From positions 5,032,001 to 5,096,000 of the forward strand of contig NW_024103874.1 of the NCBI RefSeq assembly GCF_003945595.2: 64,000 bases of DNA. The letters run 5' to 3'. This document shows, one piece after another, positions 13,639 through 26,900 of this stretch (within the stretch, counting starts at the first letter, position 1; every line of letters starts with the position of its first letter). The notes under the pieces were generated by a model. The model worked only from the letters and a program-made list of their open reading frames with translations, had not been told where the DNA came from and searched no databases. The position numbers and the translations under genes are program-made. This DNA is from Pipra filicauda. Taxonomy: Eukaryota > Chordata > Aves > Passeriformes > Pipridae.

Positions 13639-16600
13639 CCAGGCAATCCTTCCCCACAAAAGCTCCCATTCAGTGCTAATTGCTCTTGATTTCAATAGAG
13701 GAGGACTCAGGAAGACTCTAAGCATGTGTGCAAGTCTTCACCCTGTCTCCAGGAAGGAAAAAGTTTAACAGTGAGACAGTTTCTCGGGCTCTCAGCTGCC
13801 TTCCTCCTCTCACAGGACACAAAGGTCTCCTCCTTTCAAATGCCAAAAGATTGGTTTTTGGTAAATAACCCAAGCCATAGTGGCTATGGTGCTTGTCTGC
13901 AGCCTTGTCAGACTGAAAGGGCCGTGGGAAATGGGGCAGGGGAAGGGGAGTCACTTTGCCACCTCTCTGCCCTTCTTCTAAACTACAAGTAACACAGCAT
14001 TATACATATGATCACATCTAACAAGGAAATTAGAGTGAGGAGACCATCTTCCCAGGCTATCCAAAATGTGAAAGATGTTATAAGTCCAACCCTAAATTTT
14101 CCATCCTGACAAAAACAACCCAATAACATCCTTCAGGGACAGGCTGGTACCGGCTTCTGACCTCGAGATGCTCAGGCTGGGAAAGAGTCCAGGATCCGCC
14201 ACCTGAAGGGTTAGCCAAGGAGCCTATTTATAGACTGTTCTGGTAACAAATGAAATGTGAACCTGCCTGGCCAGGGCTGAGGGCAGAGCCTGCCTGGGGA
14301 GGGGCTGTGCCAAAATCTGAGAGCCCCAAACTGGGCTGTGTCACCTCCCACACCGACAGCTCCCCCCGAGCGACACTGTGTTATCAGCACTGTGTCAGTA
14401 CAGCCACGTATGAATAAAATATCACATGAATGCATTCATCCCACCTGTAGAGCTTGTCTGACACGCTGAGAAACCAGTCAGCTCTGTGTAATAACGAGCT
14501 TCCATTGGTGCTTCAAAGGGCCCAGGTTACACGGATCAATTATGCCTTTCAAAAGCAGCTCAGGATTTGACTTACATTCTATTTTGTTTTTAATTTTAAC
14601 TAGTCCCAACAAGAGGAGAGATAGGGAGAATCCTCAGAATGTGTCGAATTTTAAATTAGTTTCTATAATAACGGGGAAATTAAATAAATTTCCAGCCATA
14701 GCAGGAGGGATTTTATATTTAGAAAAGGGCAGCAACGAGTGGTTCTAAATGCAGCCTGGCTGAAGATGGACAATTTGGCAATAAATAGATTTCTAAGTTG
14801 TAATGAGGAGGAAATAATTGGTAAGGGGAAGTGTTTATCCTTGCAGTGTTGCCTTCAGAAAGGAGGACTTGCACGTTCCCATACACAGCACTGTAATGCT
14901 GGAGCACATCAACAGAGCAGTAAAGTCTGGAATAAGTGCACAGGACCTGAGAACATGTGCCTGTGACCTCTGGGACATGAACTATCCCAAATTAACAGTG
15001 AGGTGGAGAAGAAAAGATGAACCTATGATGAAAAAAGAGGAATATTTTCTCTATTTCACTTCCCAAGATGAATATAGCTCGAGGCAGGTTGCTCCCCTTT
15101 CTGGAAGGACTCTAGAGCTCACTTCTGAATGTAATTTTAATGCAACATTTAGGGGAAGGACCTCTGCTCATCATAAAGGTGACAAATGCTATGTATCCAG
15201 TGGTGCTCCTTGCTCCAAGCACTGAACAAGTTTCTGTGCTTTATTTTAGTGGGATGGGTTTTCCCGTTTTGAATGAGTCACATCTAAACCAGGTTTATAT
15301 CTGGCTCTGTAATTTGCCTCCTTCCTTCATATCCTTTCAGGATGAGATGCTCTCCCTCTCCTCTGCCTCCCTAAATGCCTCATTAGCTTCTCATTTGATT
15401 TGTTGTCTTTGCTGGCTTCCGATTTCCTTGTAGTATTATTTTGATCACCTCAACCTCTCTCTCTGGGTCACACCTGGCATAGGTAGGGCCAGAGTATCAA
15501 AGGGGATACAAATCAGCATCATTTCAGTGAAAGGCATGGAATTCAGCTGTTTTTTTGACAACTTCTGGATGCGACTGGCAGATCTTGCTGGAACCAAATG
15601 GGGTTTTGTTACACCTTAGACTGTGCATGTCAGAGTGACTCAGAGCCTGTGGAGGTGGGAATAGCACTTGGGCACAAATAACATTTTACTTTTTCTTTGT
15701 TGTTTGGTTGTTTTGGTTTTTTTTTTGCTTAAAGATAAAAGAATGAACTCAATTCTGTGCCAATATATTCCCCCCTCACATTTTAACTCTCCTTCTCATA
15801 ATGATTTTCCCTCCAAAGGTGTCAACGGGGGTACAAAATACCAACCGAGAGGATTCCAGTTAATTGCTTCATGCAAACCCTTATAAGCTAAGCAAGCCAA
15901 TCTACTGTTCCTTAATTCCCTTTTGCTTTCAGTTATTAGGGGTTGGTCAGTACTTAGGGATGCTGCTGATAAGCTAGTAGCCAATTAGGACTCTAATCAC
16001 GTGCCATCTGGAATGAAAAGAAAACACCAGGGAGAAGCAAAACGCAGATTTAATATTTCTGAAGGAGAGAGGTGCTGCAGTGCTTGCCGTGTGCCTTGTG
16101 GAGGGTCCAAGTGTGTGATGGCAGGGACAGCCAGGCAGAGCTGTCCAGGGATAGGGATGGGGACGAGGATGGGGACAGTCCCTTTGTTGCTTTCGGTTGA
16201 AGCAAATGTCACGTCCCATCCCCACGGGCTCTGTCTGGACACACAGGAAAGGCAGAGCTGGGTTAGCTGCATGGAACTGTTGCCACTTCTCTTTGAAGTG
16301 TTCAGTGAATATAATCTTGTTTTTCCAGACTCTTATCTACCTCATATAAACTAGGGATTGGCAGACATTTCAGACCTGCTTGGGACCATGTGAGGAGAAG
16401 ATTAATAACTCTGTCTTTCAACCCTGGGATGGGTCCTGCCTCACTTTTCCCAGACAGAGTTTGGGTCTTTGTGCTACAAAACACTTCTCACCTCAGCAAG
16501 TGATTGCAACCCGTGAATATCTGAAAGTCTGACCTCCACCAGCTCAGCACAGGCTTCTCTTGGGCCAACTCGAGTGGTCAGGACCTGGGTGCCATGCCTT

Positions 16601-16980
16601 GAATGCAATGAGCACATCCCATCCTCCTTCCTGTTGCTGGAGGTTGAAGCAGGCATCTGAGATACACAGCCCAAATCCACAAAGTAGCATCTCCACAGCA
16701 AGGCTCTGCTGCCTAGAACCCAGGCTTCGACAGAACACCTCTACTATTATTGTGTGTAACCTCAGGCTAGAAAGATAGCATGCAAAAAAATAAGACTTTG
16801 TTTGGACAAAGTTCTCTGAGCTCCTTTCTGAGGGCACAGACCAAATCACAACTCAGTGATTTAGGAGAAAAGCTGTATCCACCTCTCCCCGAGGGATGTG
16901 CCCAGCTAAAACACTGGGACCAGGTAGTCCCTACCCCTAAGAGGAGAGAGAGCTGCTCTGAGTCAGGACAAGATTTGTAT

Positions 16981-17033
16981 TTCTTCAGAGTCTTTTGAGG
17001 GCTGCTGTTTCTTGATGCATTCCAATATAAGGT
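16981..17033. repeat. Dispersed direct repeat, copy 1
   Basis: A 53-bp stretch containing TTTTGAGGGCTGCTGTTTCT and TGATGCATTCCAAT recurs at 18263-18313, with two base changes near the 5' end and a two-base length difference near the 3' end. Same orientation, about 1.28 kb apart. I do not recognise the family. Confidence 0.85.
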
Positions 17034-17795
17034 GGGTACCTTGTCTCTGGATCTGTTTGCAAGGTAATGATGATCTTTACTTTTCCATGGTCTGTGACAC
17101 TGTAAAAATGGCCGTGAATGAAAGAAAAATCTTACTTTTGGGTTCTTTTCAGCCTGTGTTTAAGGAAAGATGTACAAGGCAGTGGCAGCACCCAGCTGTC
17201 TGAGGTGGGGCACTATGGTGGGAGGGATGGAGAGGCACGGGCTCCAGCTGGAGCCAGTGATAGTGGAACACCTTTTGGGGAGCTGCTGTTGATGGGAGCC
17301 ATCAGTGACCAGAGGCTTGATGAGGGAGATCAGCATCGCTCCTCCAAATAGAGGGAGGAAAGGCACAAAGACCTGGGAGCCGTGGAGAGCTGCCTGCCTG
17401 CAACAGATAAGTGTTCTGCTGGATTGCTCTGCGTGAGCAGACAGGGCTGAAGGGATAAGCACAGAGGCTTTGTGTTCAGGTAACTTAATGCACAGTCAGA
17501 AACATAGAAAGCAGCCATCTCAGACAGGGACTGTCCCCAAGCTCTCAGTGCAGGCAGGTTTTCTCTTCCATGAATGTGCATTTTAATGGATGAAGGATGG
17601 TTTCTGTGCTTTTTAATTTTTTCTTGGTGGGATTTTTTTTTTCCCACTCAAATAAGCATTTGGTATTTGAGCAGCTTGTCCAGGCAACTCTGCTTATTAC
17701 TTCCTCTGCCCTCTCCCCTGCCCAGAAGATCTCAGTAATCCACAGCCTGAAGGGTGGATGGAGAAAAACTGCCATTTTCGTTTCACAGGGAACTG

Positions 17796-17816
17796 ACAGA
17801 GAGAGAGAGAGAGAGG
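17796..17816. repeat. (GA)n microsatellite
   Basis: About nine GA dinucleotides in a row in non-coding DNA. Confidence 0.8.
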
Positions 17817-18262
17817 GAAAGTGATTGATCAAGATTAATCTGTGGCAAAGCAGACCCCCCAACCCTGAATGCTGCCTTGTGCATTATCCTTGCTCTAAAT
17901 GCCTTTAATAAGAACAGATTTGGACCTGGAAATCAGGCTACATTCATGCTCAATGCAGCATGAAATGCTCCAGTCTATACTACATCTCTGGAGAGTTGGG
18001 TTGCTTGTTTGCATGATCTGGCTTTTGGTTCTGGCTCCTGATTTTAATTTCCATCGTATACAGGTGCTTGGCTCGAGAGCCTGCACTGCTGCTGGTCCTG
18101 AATGCTAATTCCAACCACGCTGTAGGAAAGAGCTGTTGTAAATGTGATAAGGAAGCACTGGGAGCCAGTGTCAGAGTCTCAGCTGATTGTAAACTGATAC
18201 CGCTGTCTTGGTTAAGTGGAAAATTAAATGGGGAAAAAAATCATTAAAATATGGTAGACATT

Positions 18263-18313
18263 TTCTTCAGGCTCTTTTGAGGGCTGCTGTTTCTTGATGC
18301 ATTCCAATAAGGT
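18263..18313. repeat. Dispersed direct repeat, copy 2
   Basis: Partner of 16981-17033. It has TTCTTCAGGCTC where the first copy has TTCTTCAGAGTC, and CCAATAAGGT where the first has CCAATATAAGGT. The flanks do not match, so the duplicated unit is short. Confidence 0.85.
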
Positions 18314-18796
18314 CTATATTCCCTATGCCCTTGTAATAGAGAGCATCTGTCTGTCAAAAAGTACATGACTAACTGCTATTCATTCTCTGTTATATCGTAA
18401 TTAAGGCACCAGGAATGTTTATGGGATTTGGGCCCTTGCATTTAATGAGTGTTGGACTCGTGCCTCTGTTTCAATCAAGTATGGGACCGGTTATTATTAA
18501 TGTAGGACTTTGGATGCACATGACTGCTTACAGAGTTAATGAAGATGGATTCCCTTCCCAGAATAGATTGCAAGCCCAGGTCCTGCAGCCTCTGATTGTG
18601 AGGTGTTCTTGGTGAGTAAATCATCACAGAAAATCATGAACTGCTGCAATAGGAGCGAACTCTGAAGATCAGCAAGGACTGCCCCTCCTGAGGATGTTCT
18701 CACTGTGGGAAATGATTAGGAGACAAATGGGATTTTCTTGGTTTGGATTAAATTTTGGCTGGGGTCTAGAAGACTAAAGATAGCAACAGATGAGTC

Positions 18797-18953
18797 TTTG
18801 GATGTCCCATCCCTGGAAGTGTTCAAGGCCAGGTTGGACAGGGCTTGGAGCAACCTGGTCTAGTGGAAGGTGTTCCTGCCCATGTCAGGGGATTGGAATA
18901 AGATGATCTTTGAGGTCCTTTCCAACCCAAACCATTCTATGATTCTATGATTT
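18797..18953 (+). mobile_element. CR1 LINE 3' tail
   Basis: CCCATCCCTGGAAGTGTTCA, GGCCAGGTTGGACAGGGCTT and GGAGCAACCTGGTCTAGTGG, then TTTCCAACCCAAACCATTCT and two ATTCTATG-like terminal repeats, form a classic avian CR1 3' end on the plus strand. The copy is about 155 bp and close to consensus, so relatively young. Confidence 0.93.
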
Positions 18954-19394
18954 TGAACTCTGGTGAGCTAATTTGTTCCAGGCATCAGGATACAGAAGTC
19001 TTGACACTTTGTTGTTTGCACTCCCCATCCGTCACACCCACCAGTGTGTCTGTGTCTGTATCCTGAGAAACAAGCTCAGTCCCTCACTTGTCACAATATT
19101 CCTTCTTCTTGTGTCCCTTCTGCCCTCCATCTGCCCTAAGGCATATAATGTATGGATCTGTACCTCCATGTGTCTCCAACTGCAAAATAAAGACAGTGCT
19201 ATTTCTTGCTTATTTTGACAGTTTTCAGGCAAATCACATCTATTATGTATCTGTGCATCTTTTTGCACAGTGGTGCATGATGTCAGTTAGGGTTCTTGGA
19301 CACAGAGTAATACAAATGCTAACTGAGGGAGAAAAACATGGGAAAATAGGACAATGTGAAGGGCAGGGATAAAATCCACAAGGTCAGGGATTTC

Positions 19395-19505
19395 TGGCCA
19401 TGGCTGGCCTGATCAAGTGTTGGCAACAGTCCTGCTTCAAGCTGGAGGTTGGATTAGGGGCTTCCAGAAGCACTTTCCAGCCAACACTGCTATGATTTGG
19501 TGATT
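19395..19505 (+). mobile_element. Degenerate CR1-like remnant
   Basis: GGCCTGATCAAGTGTTGGCA, AGCTGGAGGTTGGATTAGGG and CACTTTCCAGCCAACACTGC, then TATGATTTGGTGAT, follow the order of a CR1 tail but with many changes. Probably an old insertion, about 450 bp from the younger copy at 18797-18953. Confidence 0.55.
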
Positions 19506-19695
19506 ACTCAGAAAGTCAGCACACACTGAATTTCTCTAGTTTTAAAACAGAGTAGTTGGGTGAATAAATTTGTGTCACATGAGATTCATATCTGAATTGC
19601 ATTGGAAGAAACATTCTTGGTGGTTAATCTGCTGTAAGGCAACTTTGCAGCCTGATACCTGAAGGCACTGTTTAAATGGTCTGAAATGACCAGAC

Positions 19696-19720
19696 AGATG
19701 GATGGATGGATAGATAGATG
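19696..19720. repeat. (GATG/GATA)n microsatellite
   Basis: GATGGATGGATGGATAGATA followed by GATG: about six tetranucleotide units that change from GATG to GATA. Confidence 0.85.
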
Positions 19721-20867
19721 CCCCACAAAATTCACAAGGGTTAAGCTCATAGATGAAGCCAGATATAACAGGCTCCTCTTTTAGTTTAAAAATTAAGTCC
19801 GGGATTCTGAGTTAACAGAAGGGATCACAACATTGCATTTTAGGCTGAGAAATGAGGATTCAAGACACCTGAGACCTTTTCAGACTGTTTCAGTCAGCTC
19901 TGGGGTGCTCTGGATGCTGTGTCGATCCCAGCAGCCAGTACATAGGAAGCAGAAATTTCTTTTGAATATTTTAGGGCTAGATATTATCAAGGTGGGGGGG
20001 TTTGTCTGTCAAAAGATTTTCTTTTCTACCCACGGGGGATAAATTTGGGCTTTTGAGTCAGTTCCCTGGGATTCCCACTGAGACCTGGTCGATCAATGCT
20101 GTAAAAAGACTTGAATGCAATCATTCCTGGTGTGAAATAAATGGCTGTATGCTCATTATCATAGCCTGAAATCACACCATGTTGTGATTCTCAGGACAGG
20201 GAGGATCTTCTTCCCTCTCTGGCTGGCTCAATTGTGTTATTTGTGTCCGGATGATATCACACTGGATCAGACTGTGCTGTTTCAAACAGCACTAAATCAA
20301 AGCTCCCAAACCACTGCTTGCTGCCCACAGACTCTTTCCTACTTCCCTATTCAGTCCTTATCACCCTGTAAAAGGCAACAGCACTGACTTTTCCCATGAT
20401 CCTGACATGAATCTGCATTCACCTTTGCATTATTTGCCTTTTGTCTTTTATTGTGCAGAGAGAAAAAGGGAAGGACTGAGGGGAGACCCCCAATTTGTTT
20501 CCATAATGCACATCAGCATGGACTGGTCCAGGGTGCCAGCTCACATGGTCAAGTTAGATTGACTTAATGAGGAAACCTGAGCAAATACATTTCACCATCC
20601 AAAGGAATAAAGGCATGATCAAGGTTTTCTCCTCTTGTTTGGTGAGCTTAAACTTGTCATGACATAACTTGATTTCATTTGATTATGTGCTTATATGATT
20701 TGGCAGGAAAACTGCACGAGTGTATGTCTGTGGAGTTTAGATAGCTGAGTGCTGTCTCTATTTTGATAAGAACTCTGTTTTCATAAGAACAGCCACCACT
20801 GGGTCATCAGCAGAGAGTCAAAATTGTGTCAACCCTTCTGCTATTCAGCTGCAGGCTTCCCCCTGCA

Positions 20868-20975
20868 GGTTTTCCACAGAGGCTGTGAAGTCTCCAGCCC
20901 TGAAGACATTCAAAAATTGGTTGCAAAAGGGCCTGAGCAGCCTGGTCTGACTTCAAAGCCAGGTCTAACACCGTA
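20868..20975 (+). mobile_element. Old CR1-like remnant
   Basis: CACAGAGGCTGTGAAGTCTC, CAGCCCTGAAGACATTCAAA and GGCCTGAGCAGCCTGGTCTG follow the CR1 3' region pattern of GAGGTTGTGGAGTCTCC, then CTGGAGATATTCAAA. The terminal octamers are lost. Confidence 0.65.
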
Positions 20976-23900
20976 GTCCTCCCTGCTCAGGAAGGGGGAT
21001 GGAGCAGGAGGCACCCAGAGGTTTCCTCCAGCTTCAGCGACCCTGAGTGGTGTCACACAGGGGAAATGAGCTGTGTTTTCCTTGGGAAAAACACTTGTAT
21101 CAGCACTTCAGTGGATGCACAGGCAGGGCCCGTATAAATTACCGTGTCAGGAAAAGTTACCAAAGCATGAAATTTCTCCTTCACCCTCAGTATATTGGAA
21201 TTGATTCATTTTCATGAGAAATGTGCTCATGCTTGGCACTAAATCCATTCACTTCCCTTTAGGTCTGCACTGAACACCCACGTGCAAAAGCTGGGTTTTA
21301 TCCCAGTGGGTTTTTTTGACGTGAGTTTCTGTGGAGGTTTGTAGACCTGGTACCTACAATGAGTGATTGCAGTAAACACCCCTACAAAAGAGAGTGATGA
21401 AATACCCTTTAACTTTCCATTTTAAAATCTCTCATCATCCTAGAGCAAACCTGGTAGGCTATGTGCAATCAAATCCTTGCTTCCACATATAAACAGAATT
21501 CTAAATTCAGGTAAATACTGGTGTACATAAACCTGAAGATACACTTTGAAAATGTCCATTTTGAAAATGTCACGTCTCAGGATATTCCCACACTGAAGTG
21601 TGTGTCACTCCGTATTTTTTAGCTAGACTTTAACTAAAATTAACCTCAACTTCCAAAAGTTATAAGAGTTTTCAGATAAATACATTTATATTAGCTGGCA
21701 GTAGCACCCATCCTCCCTTACAAATCACTAAATTGATTAGAATTTCAGTTTTTTAAAAATTCTGGAAGAATCTGATATGAAGAAGAATCAAGGCATCATC
21801 TTTCATTTCTGCTTTATTCTCATGGTGTTCTGTCTCCAAGCAAAGGAAACTATAACTGTTTGATCATCTACACTACATCTTATTCTTCCTGCAGGATATA
21901 ATGCATGACAGAAGCTGATCTGTGCTGAATGACCAGCTGTTCAAAAATGCCTTTGAGGAAACAAAATGGTTTGATTACAGCTTCTAAGTCACAAAATCAG
22001 GAAGAAAAAAAAAGAGATTAGGAATGCAGAATATGCCAGAACTGGTCCTTTTCCACAACCACTGGTTTCTGAGGACTGGGATTTGCCTGTTGGGACAAAT
22101 CTTGGCAGCACCAAGTAGGGCAGCAGCGTCCTTTTACTGAGGTGTTTCAAGAACTGCACATCCTGGGGACACAGGCAAAGCTCTCAGGGACAACCTGGTC
22201 TCCCAAATGCTCCCATAAAATTACAGAGTCTCTACTGCTGTGGAGGGGGTGGCAACACAGTTAAGGAAATGCAAACTCATTTCAAGTGCAAATACCAAGG
22301 CAACAGTTTGCATTAAAAAATTAGCAGCTCTGAATGTCAGGGAAAGAGTTTTACAGGCTTCGTCTGCCTCGTTTCAGGCAAGGTGTCCAAACGTGGGCAG
22401 GCTGCTATTCCCAGAAATCTGGGCTGGAATGGGAAAAGTTGTCTGGGAAGGGTCTCTAATCATTTCCACGGGAGCAGTGACCTGGGGGAGCTGTGACCTT
22501 CTGTGAGAGACCGTTGTGGGAAGCCTGGGAGGACGGGGGAGTCCCAAAGTAGGATTGCAGCAGCAGAAACGGGCAGGGGATGGTCCAGGTTTATGGAGAC
22601 AGTAAGAGGGTGATTTGAGAACAGGATACAGACTTGCTGGAAAGCAGTAGCAGAAAAGGAGGTGTCTGGCAATGCCGAAGGCTGCAGTTTGAAAAACAGG
22701 AGGAGAAGCACCAGGGATGGGCCAGGACTGACATTGCTTTAGAAAAGGAAGGTTCGATGATCTATCTCAGCTTTTGACCTGATACTTCTCCCTCACATGC
22801 TGTAAAATCTCTTTTGCTCACTTTTTTTTTTTGGCAACAGGATTTCAGGTTAAAAAGAAAAATACACACAGCTTTCCAGTGAAACAGAGGCTGATGTTAC
22901 CTCAACAGCTTCAGCCATCGCTTGCCAAGTTCTGCTCTGGCACAAACGGGTCTCTTCCATCTGCTGTGTATTTCCAGCTCTCTAAATTGATGTTCTGCCC
23001 ATGTGATCCATTCTCTGTAACAGAAAACTTCATGGGTCATTTCTAGAAGCTCCCTCTGTCTCTCTGTCCCTGTTTCTTGGCTGTGCAGGAGGTATTGAGT
23101 TTTCTTCTGCCAGCGTGGACCGTCAGTGCAGGCAGCTCCTGGGCTGGGACCCCACAGCAGGTCCCTGGGTGCCACTTTAAAAAATACAACCCCAAGTGGA
23201 ACAGCATCTCCAGCACATGAAGAAGCTGATTTGCAAGAGTCTTGGTTCCTCCAGGGCATTGTGCTCCGATCCAGAGGATGGGAATTAAACTTTCAAAAAT
23301 GCTGCCCAGTTTCACTTCCTTTTAATTTTGCACCCTGGCCACCATTACAGTTAAGAATGGCTGTAGCTGCTGTTATTACAGACTTTTTTGCCCACATGCA
23401 TTTCTTTACAGAAAGGCAAACTTTCACAGAACTCTTCTTTAAAAAGAAATGTTCTATTGAAGCAAGACCGGAGGCAATGGATAACATTTTCTTTAAATTG
23501 TCCAATTAAAACCAAAGTGTCCAAGAGCTAATAATCAAAGCAGATGTTAGCTCAAAATCTAAACCAATTATTTTTAAAATCTGCTCTTGATGGACTTATG
23601 CTAATGAACTACTTTGTTATCATGAGAAATTGTAGCTTGTGCTGTGTTTTAACGGTCTAATTACAGAGATAACACTTGTTTTGTGTGCCCATGATAAGCA
23701 CAGAATTAATTCACTCAGCAAATGGTAGTATGGCAGGAATTGGCCAGGATTCTGCATCTGCAGCTCTACAGAGGGCAAAACCCAGGAGCTTTCAACATCT
23801 GAAGAACCTTTCAGAGCTTCTCTGTGTCTTGTCTACATGGGGAATTAATGAGTATTTTCAGCAAAGCATTTCTTTCAGTGGTTGTCCCTGTGTAGATCCC

Positions 23901-26900
23901 AAGGAAAGTCGGTTTGCCTGTGCTCTAGCTGGTGGCTAGAGGTTCTAGGACTAACAGATATTTAGGATATTTACTTATTTTCTATGCCCCCCTTTACTGT
24001 TCTGGAGAGGGAGATACGCTGGAGATGGTATCCCTCAGATGTGAAGAGCAGGCTGTGGTGATGTTTTGTTGGCTTTTGATTTCCAAACAGGGAACTCATT
24101 AAAGGCTCTTAAAAATCCTTGTGAAGAGAGTAGATTCTTATAACAAACCCCAGCCAGGGGGAAAATCTTTGCCCAGGAGGGAGAGGTCAAGGTTGGCTTG
24201 GAGGTTTCTTTACAAGCCCTCTGGCTGTCTGCCCACCCATCCTTGAAAAACAAAGCTTGTTTTTAACTTTCATTTGGCCAAAGGCAAGAGAATAGGATCT
24301 CTTTTTTCCTCTGTAGAAATTGCTCTTCATTTTTTCCTTTCGCTTAGCACAAACCATACTTTGCACAAAAATGAAAACTGCAGTGCAAGGACTCACAAGA
24401 ACAAGGATTTCCAGAAATCAGATACCAATCTCATCTGCCACCACATCTATGAGATGCCTGGACATTTCTCTGACTACATGGCAATACAACATTCATAAAT
24501 AGAAAAGTTTTGAGACTTTTTCCAAAGCCATGTGAGCAAAACTCTGTGCGTTGCCTCCAGTAGACTCTGGCTTGTATCAGATGCCTTCACTGTAGGAGCC
24601 CAAAACTCTGTTTATGCTCAGTCATGGTCAGAGAGTCCCAGTCTCTAAACTTGTCTTGTGATGCCCTCTATATCCCACTGTCTAAGAAGGAGTTACCTGG
24701 TTTACTCAGTGGGATGTGAACAGTGTTTGGGAGCATCCTTGTTGCTGTCCCACAGTTCACATGTGACACTGGAGCCCACCTATATGGCTCCTGTGGAGGA
24801 TTCTGGGCATCCCACATGATGTGAACTAGAGCAACACGTCTGGGTAGCAGTAAAGAGGAACCTCATCAGCTCTCACAAACGTGAACAGCTCCAGTGGAGC
24901 TGCATCCATGGACCAGCAGGCAACAAACAACCACATTCACACAAAATCAGTTATCTGAACTCTTCATCAAAAGGGCTGAATAGAATAAAAAAACCACTGC
25001 AATAAGTATTTCTTCAGATTACAAAGGCAAGTTCTGCTGCTTGTGTTGCTCTTCTGCCTACATCAGCTGCCCTGCCTTTCTGCTTCGGAGAAGTCGGAGA
25101 AAATTGCCAATCTATAATCAAGGTATTTTTCAAGTGACTGACTGTTGAATAAATGGGAAGGCCATGGGGCTGTTTTCTCCCCTCCTTTTTCTAAAATCCA
25201 TTTTCATCCAGATCAATATCTGCAAAGACTGAAGGAGAAAACAGACTTTGGGAATCAAACCTGCTTGGAAGCAGGGCAGGACTATGACGCACTGCAGCAG
25301 TGTTATAATAGGGACCAGGATTTATCATTGCAGGACAAGGTTGCCTTCTCTTTCATTCTTCAGCTGGATCTTTCCTTTCAGTGACTCTCATTTCTTCCTA
25401 GTACAGCAAGAGGGTGAGTGCTGAATGAAGCTCAGCACCTGACACATCCATCCACCAACATTTTAAAGGAATTGCTGCCTTGCAAAGTTCAGGACTGAGA
25501 TTTTATCCCATCAGTTGGTACGAGTGGTTTCTGGTTACTGGAAATCTTGGAAATTAAAGGAATTGAAAAGGTTCTTGCTTTCTTTTTTTTTCTTCTCCTG
25601 GTCCTCATTCACCTGGGATGATTGAGGTGCACCTTCGAGATCCGGTTAGTTTGATCAAAATTCCCATTGTGCAGAAAATGTGGTGAAGAGCCAATTTAGG
25701 ATTTACTCCTATAAAACCACATAAAGTGGCAGGTAAAATTCTCAAATGTTGCTGAACTTTGTGTTGGTAATTTTGGCTTTTTTCCTACCTCCTCCAACTA
25801 AGCCTCAGCCACTGGACAGGAGTAGGAGCCTTGTCCCTGTGTGTCACAGTGTGAGTGCCATTGGAGGAAGCAGTCTGGGATGCTGTGGGGAAATGGGGTT
25901 GATGAAGAGCTCCTATTTCTGCAGAACTAGTGGTATTTATCCCACCTTTGCTAAACTCCAACCCATCAAAACAGCTTTTCTTGCATTTTGTGTAACATCA
26001 TTTTGCCAACTTGGTACCTGTGGAAATTTGATTTGCAAACAACCTGCCTTTGTTCCTCTCTCAGACATGCCATTTCTGTATCAAACACCCTCCCTATCAA
26101 TATCCACCACAGAGCATCAAAGGCTAGCTTCAGCCTCCCTACCCTCTCCCCATTAGGAGGGGATGGAGTAAATCAGCTCTCCAGCTGGTCCCAGAGGCTT
26201 CCAGGCTATGCTGGAAGATGAATTGCACCATTGCCTTTTATGACTAATGCAGAGCAATCATACCAGGACTTTACAAAGTGCCATACATCTTCAAAGAGCT
26301 GTGTGTCCATTAGCTAAATAGCTCTGCTCAACACAGGACAGCTTGCAATAGTGCAAGATGGGGGGGAAATTGTACACATTTCCCTCCATCTGAAATACTC
26401 CTGAATCCGTGTGGGAGCTCCTTTTTATCACGATAAGCCTTTAGATGAGGTGAGCACAGTCTCTGTAATCTGCAGGACACAATGCAGGTGTGAGAACACA
26501 GGACCTGATTCCCACTACTGCACTAATAAATATCCCAAATTAACCAAGGGATGAGCTGTCGACTCTGGAAATAAAGCTCCTGCACCCTCTGCTGGGACAG
26601 TGTCGTGCCTGCTCAGCCTGGCACATCCTAGTCGGATGCTGGCTTTTCACAGGATATTAATCTAAAAGTCCTTATTTTGCCATGGAAATACTCAGAGGGA
26701 TGTGGCTGAGATGAAGAAGACAAGAGGGGATCTCCCCCCACCCCAGCCCTTCCTGTCATGCTGAACTAGAAAGCCTGCAGACCTCAGATGAGAAGGAAGC
26801 TTTGAATAATATATTCGATGCTATCAATAAATCATGGAATAAAATCAAAATGTGTTTCTTCTCCTCCCACCCTCATCTTGAAGGGCAAGAGGCCAGGAAA

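Larger units (their letters stand above)
6141..16980. other. Non-coding intergenic DNA
   Basis: No supported gene or RNA. It holds the G-run tract at 9895, the tandem repeat at 12764 and an A-rich tract at 13580. A non-repetitive AT-rich stretch at about 14400-14750 includes a 14-bp palindrome (ATGAATGCATTCAT, 14426-14439). No clear transposon was recognised. Confidence 0.6.
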
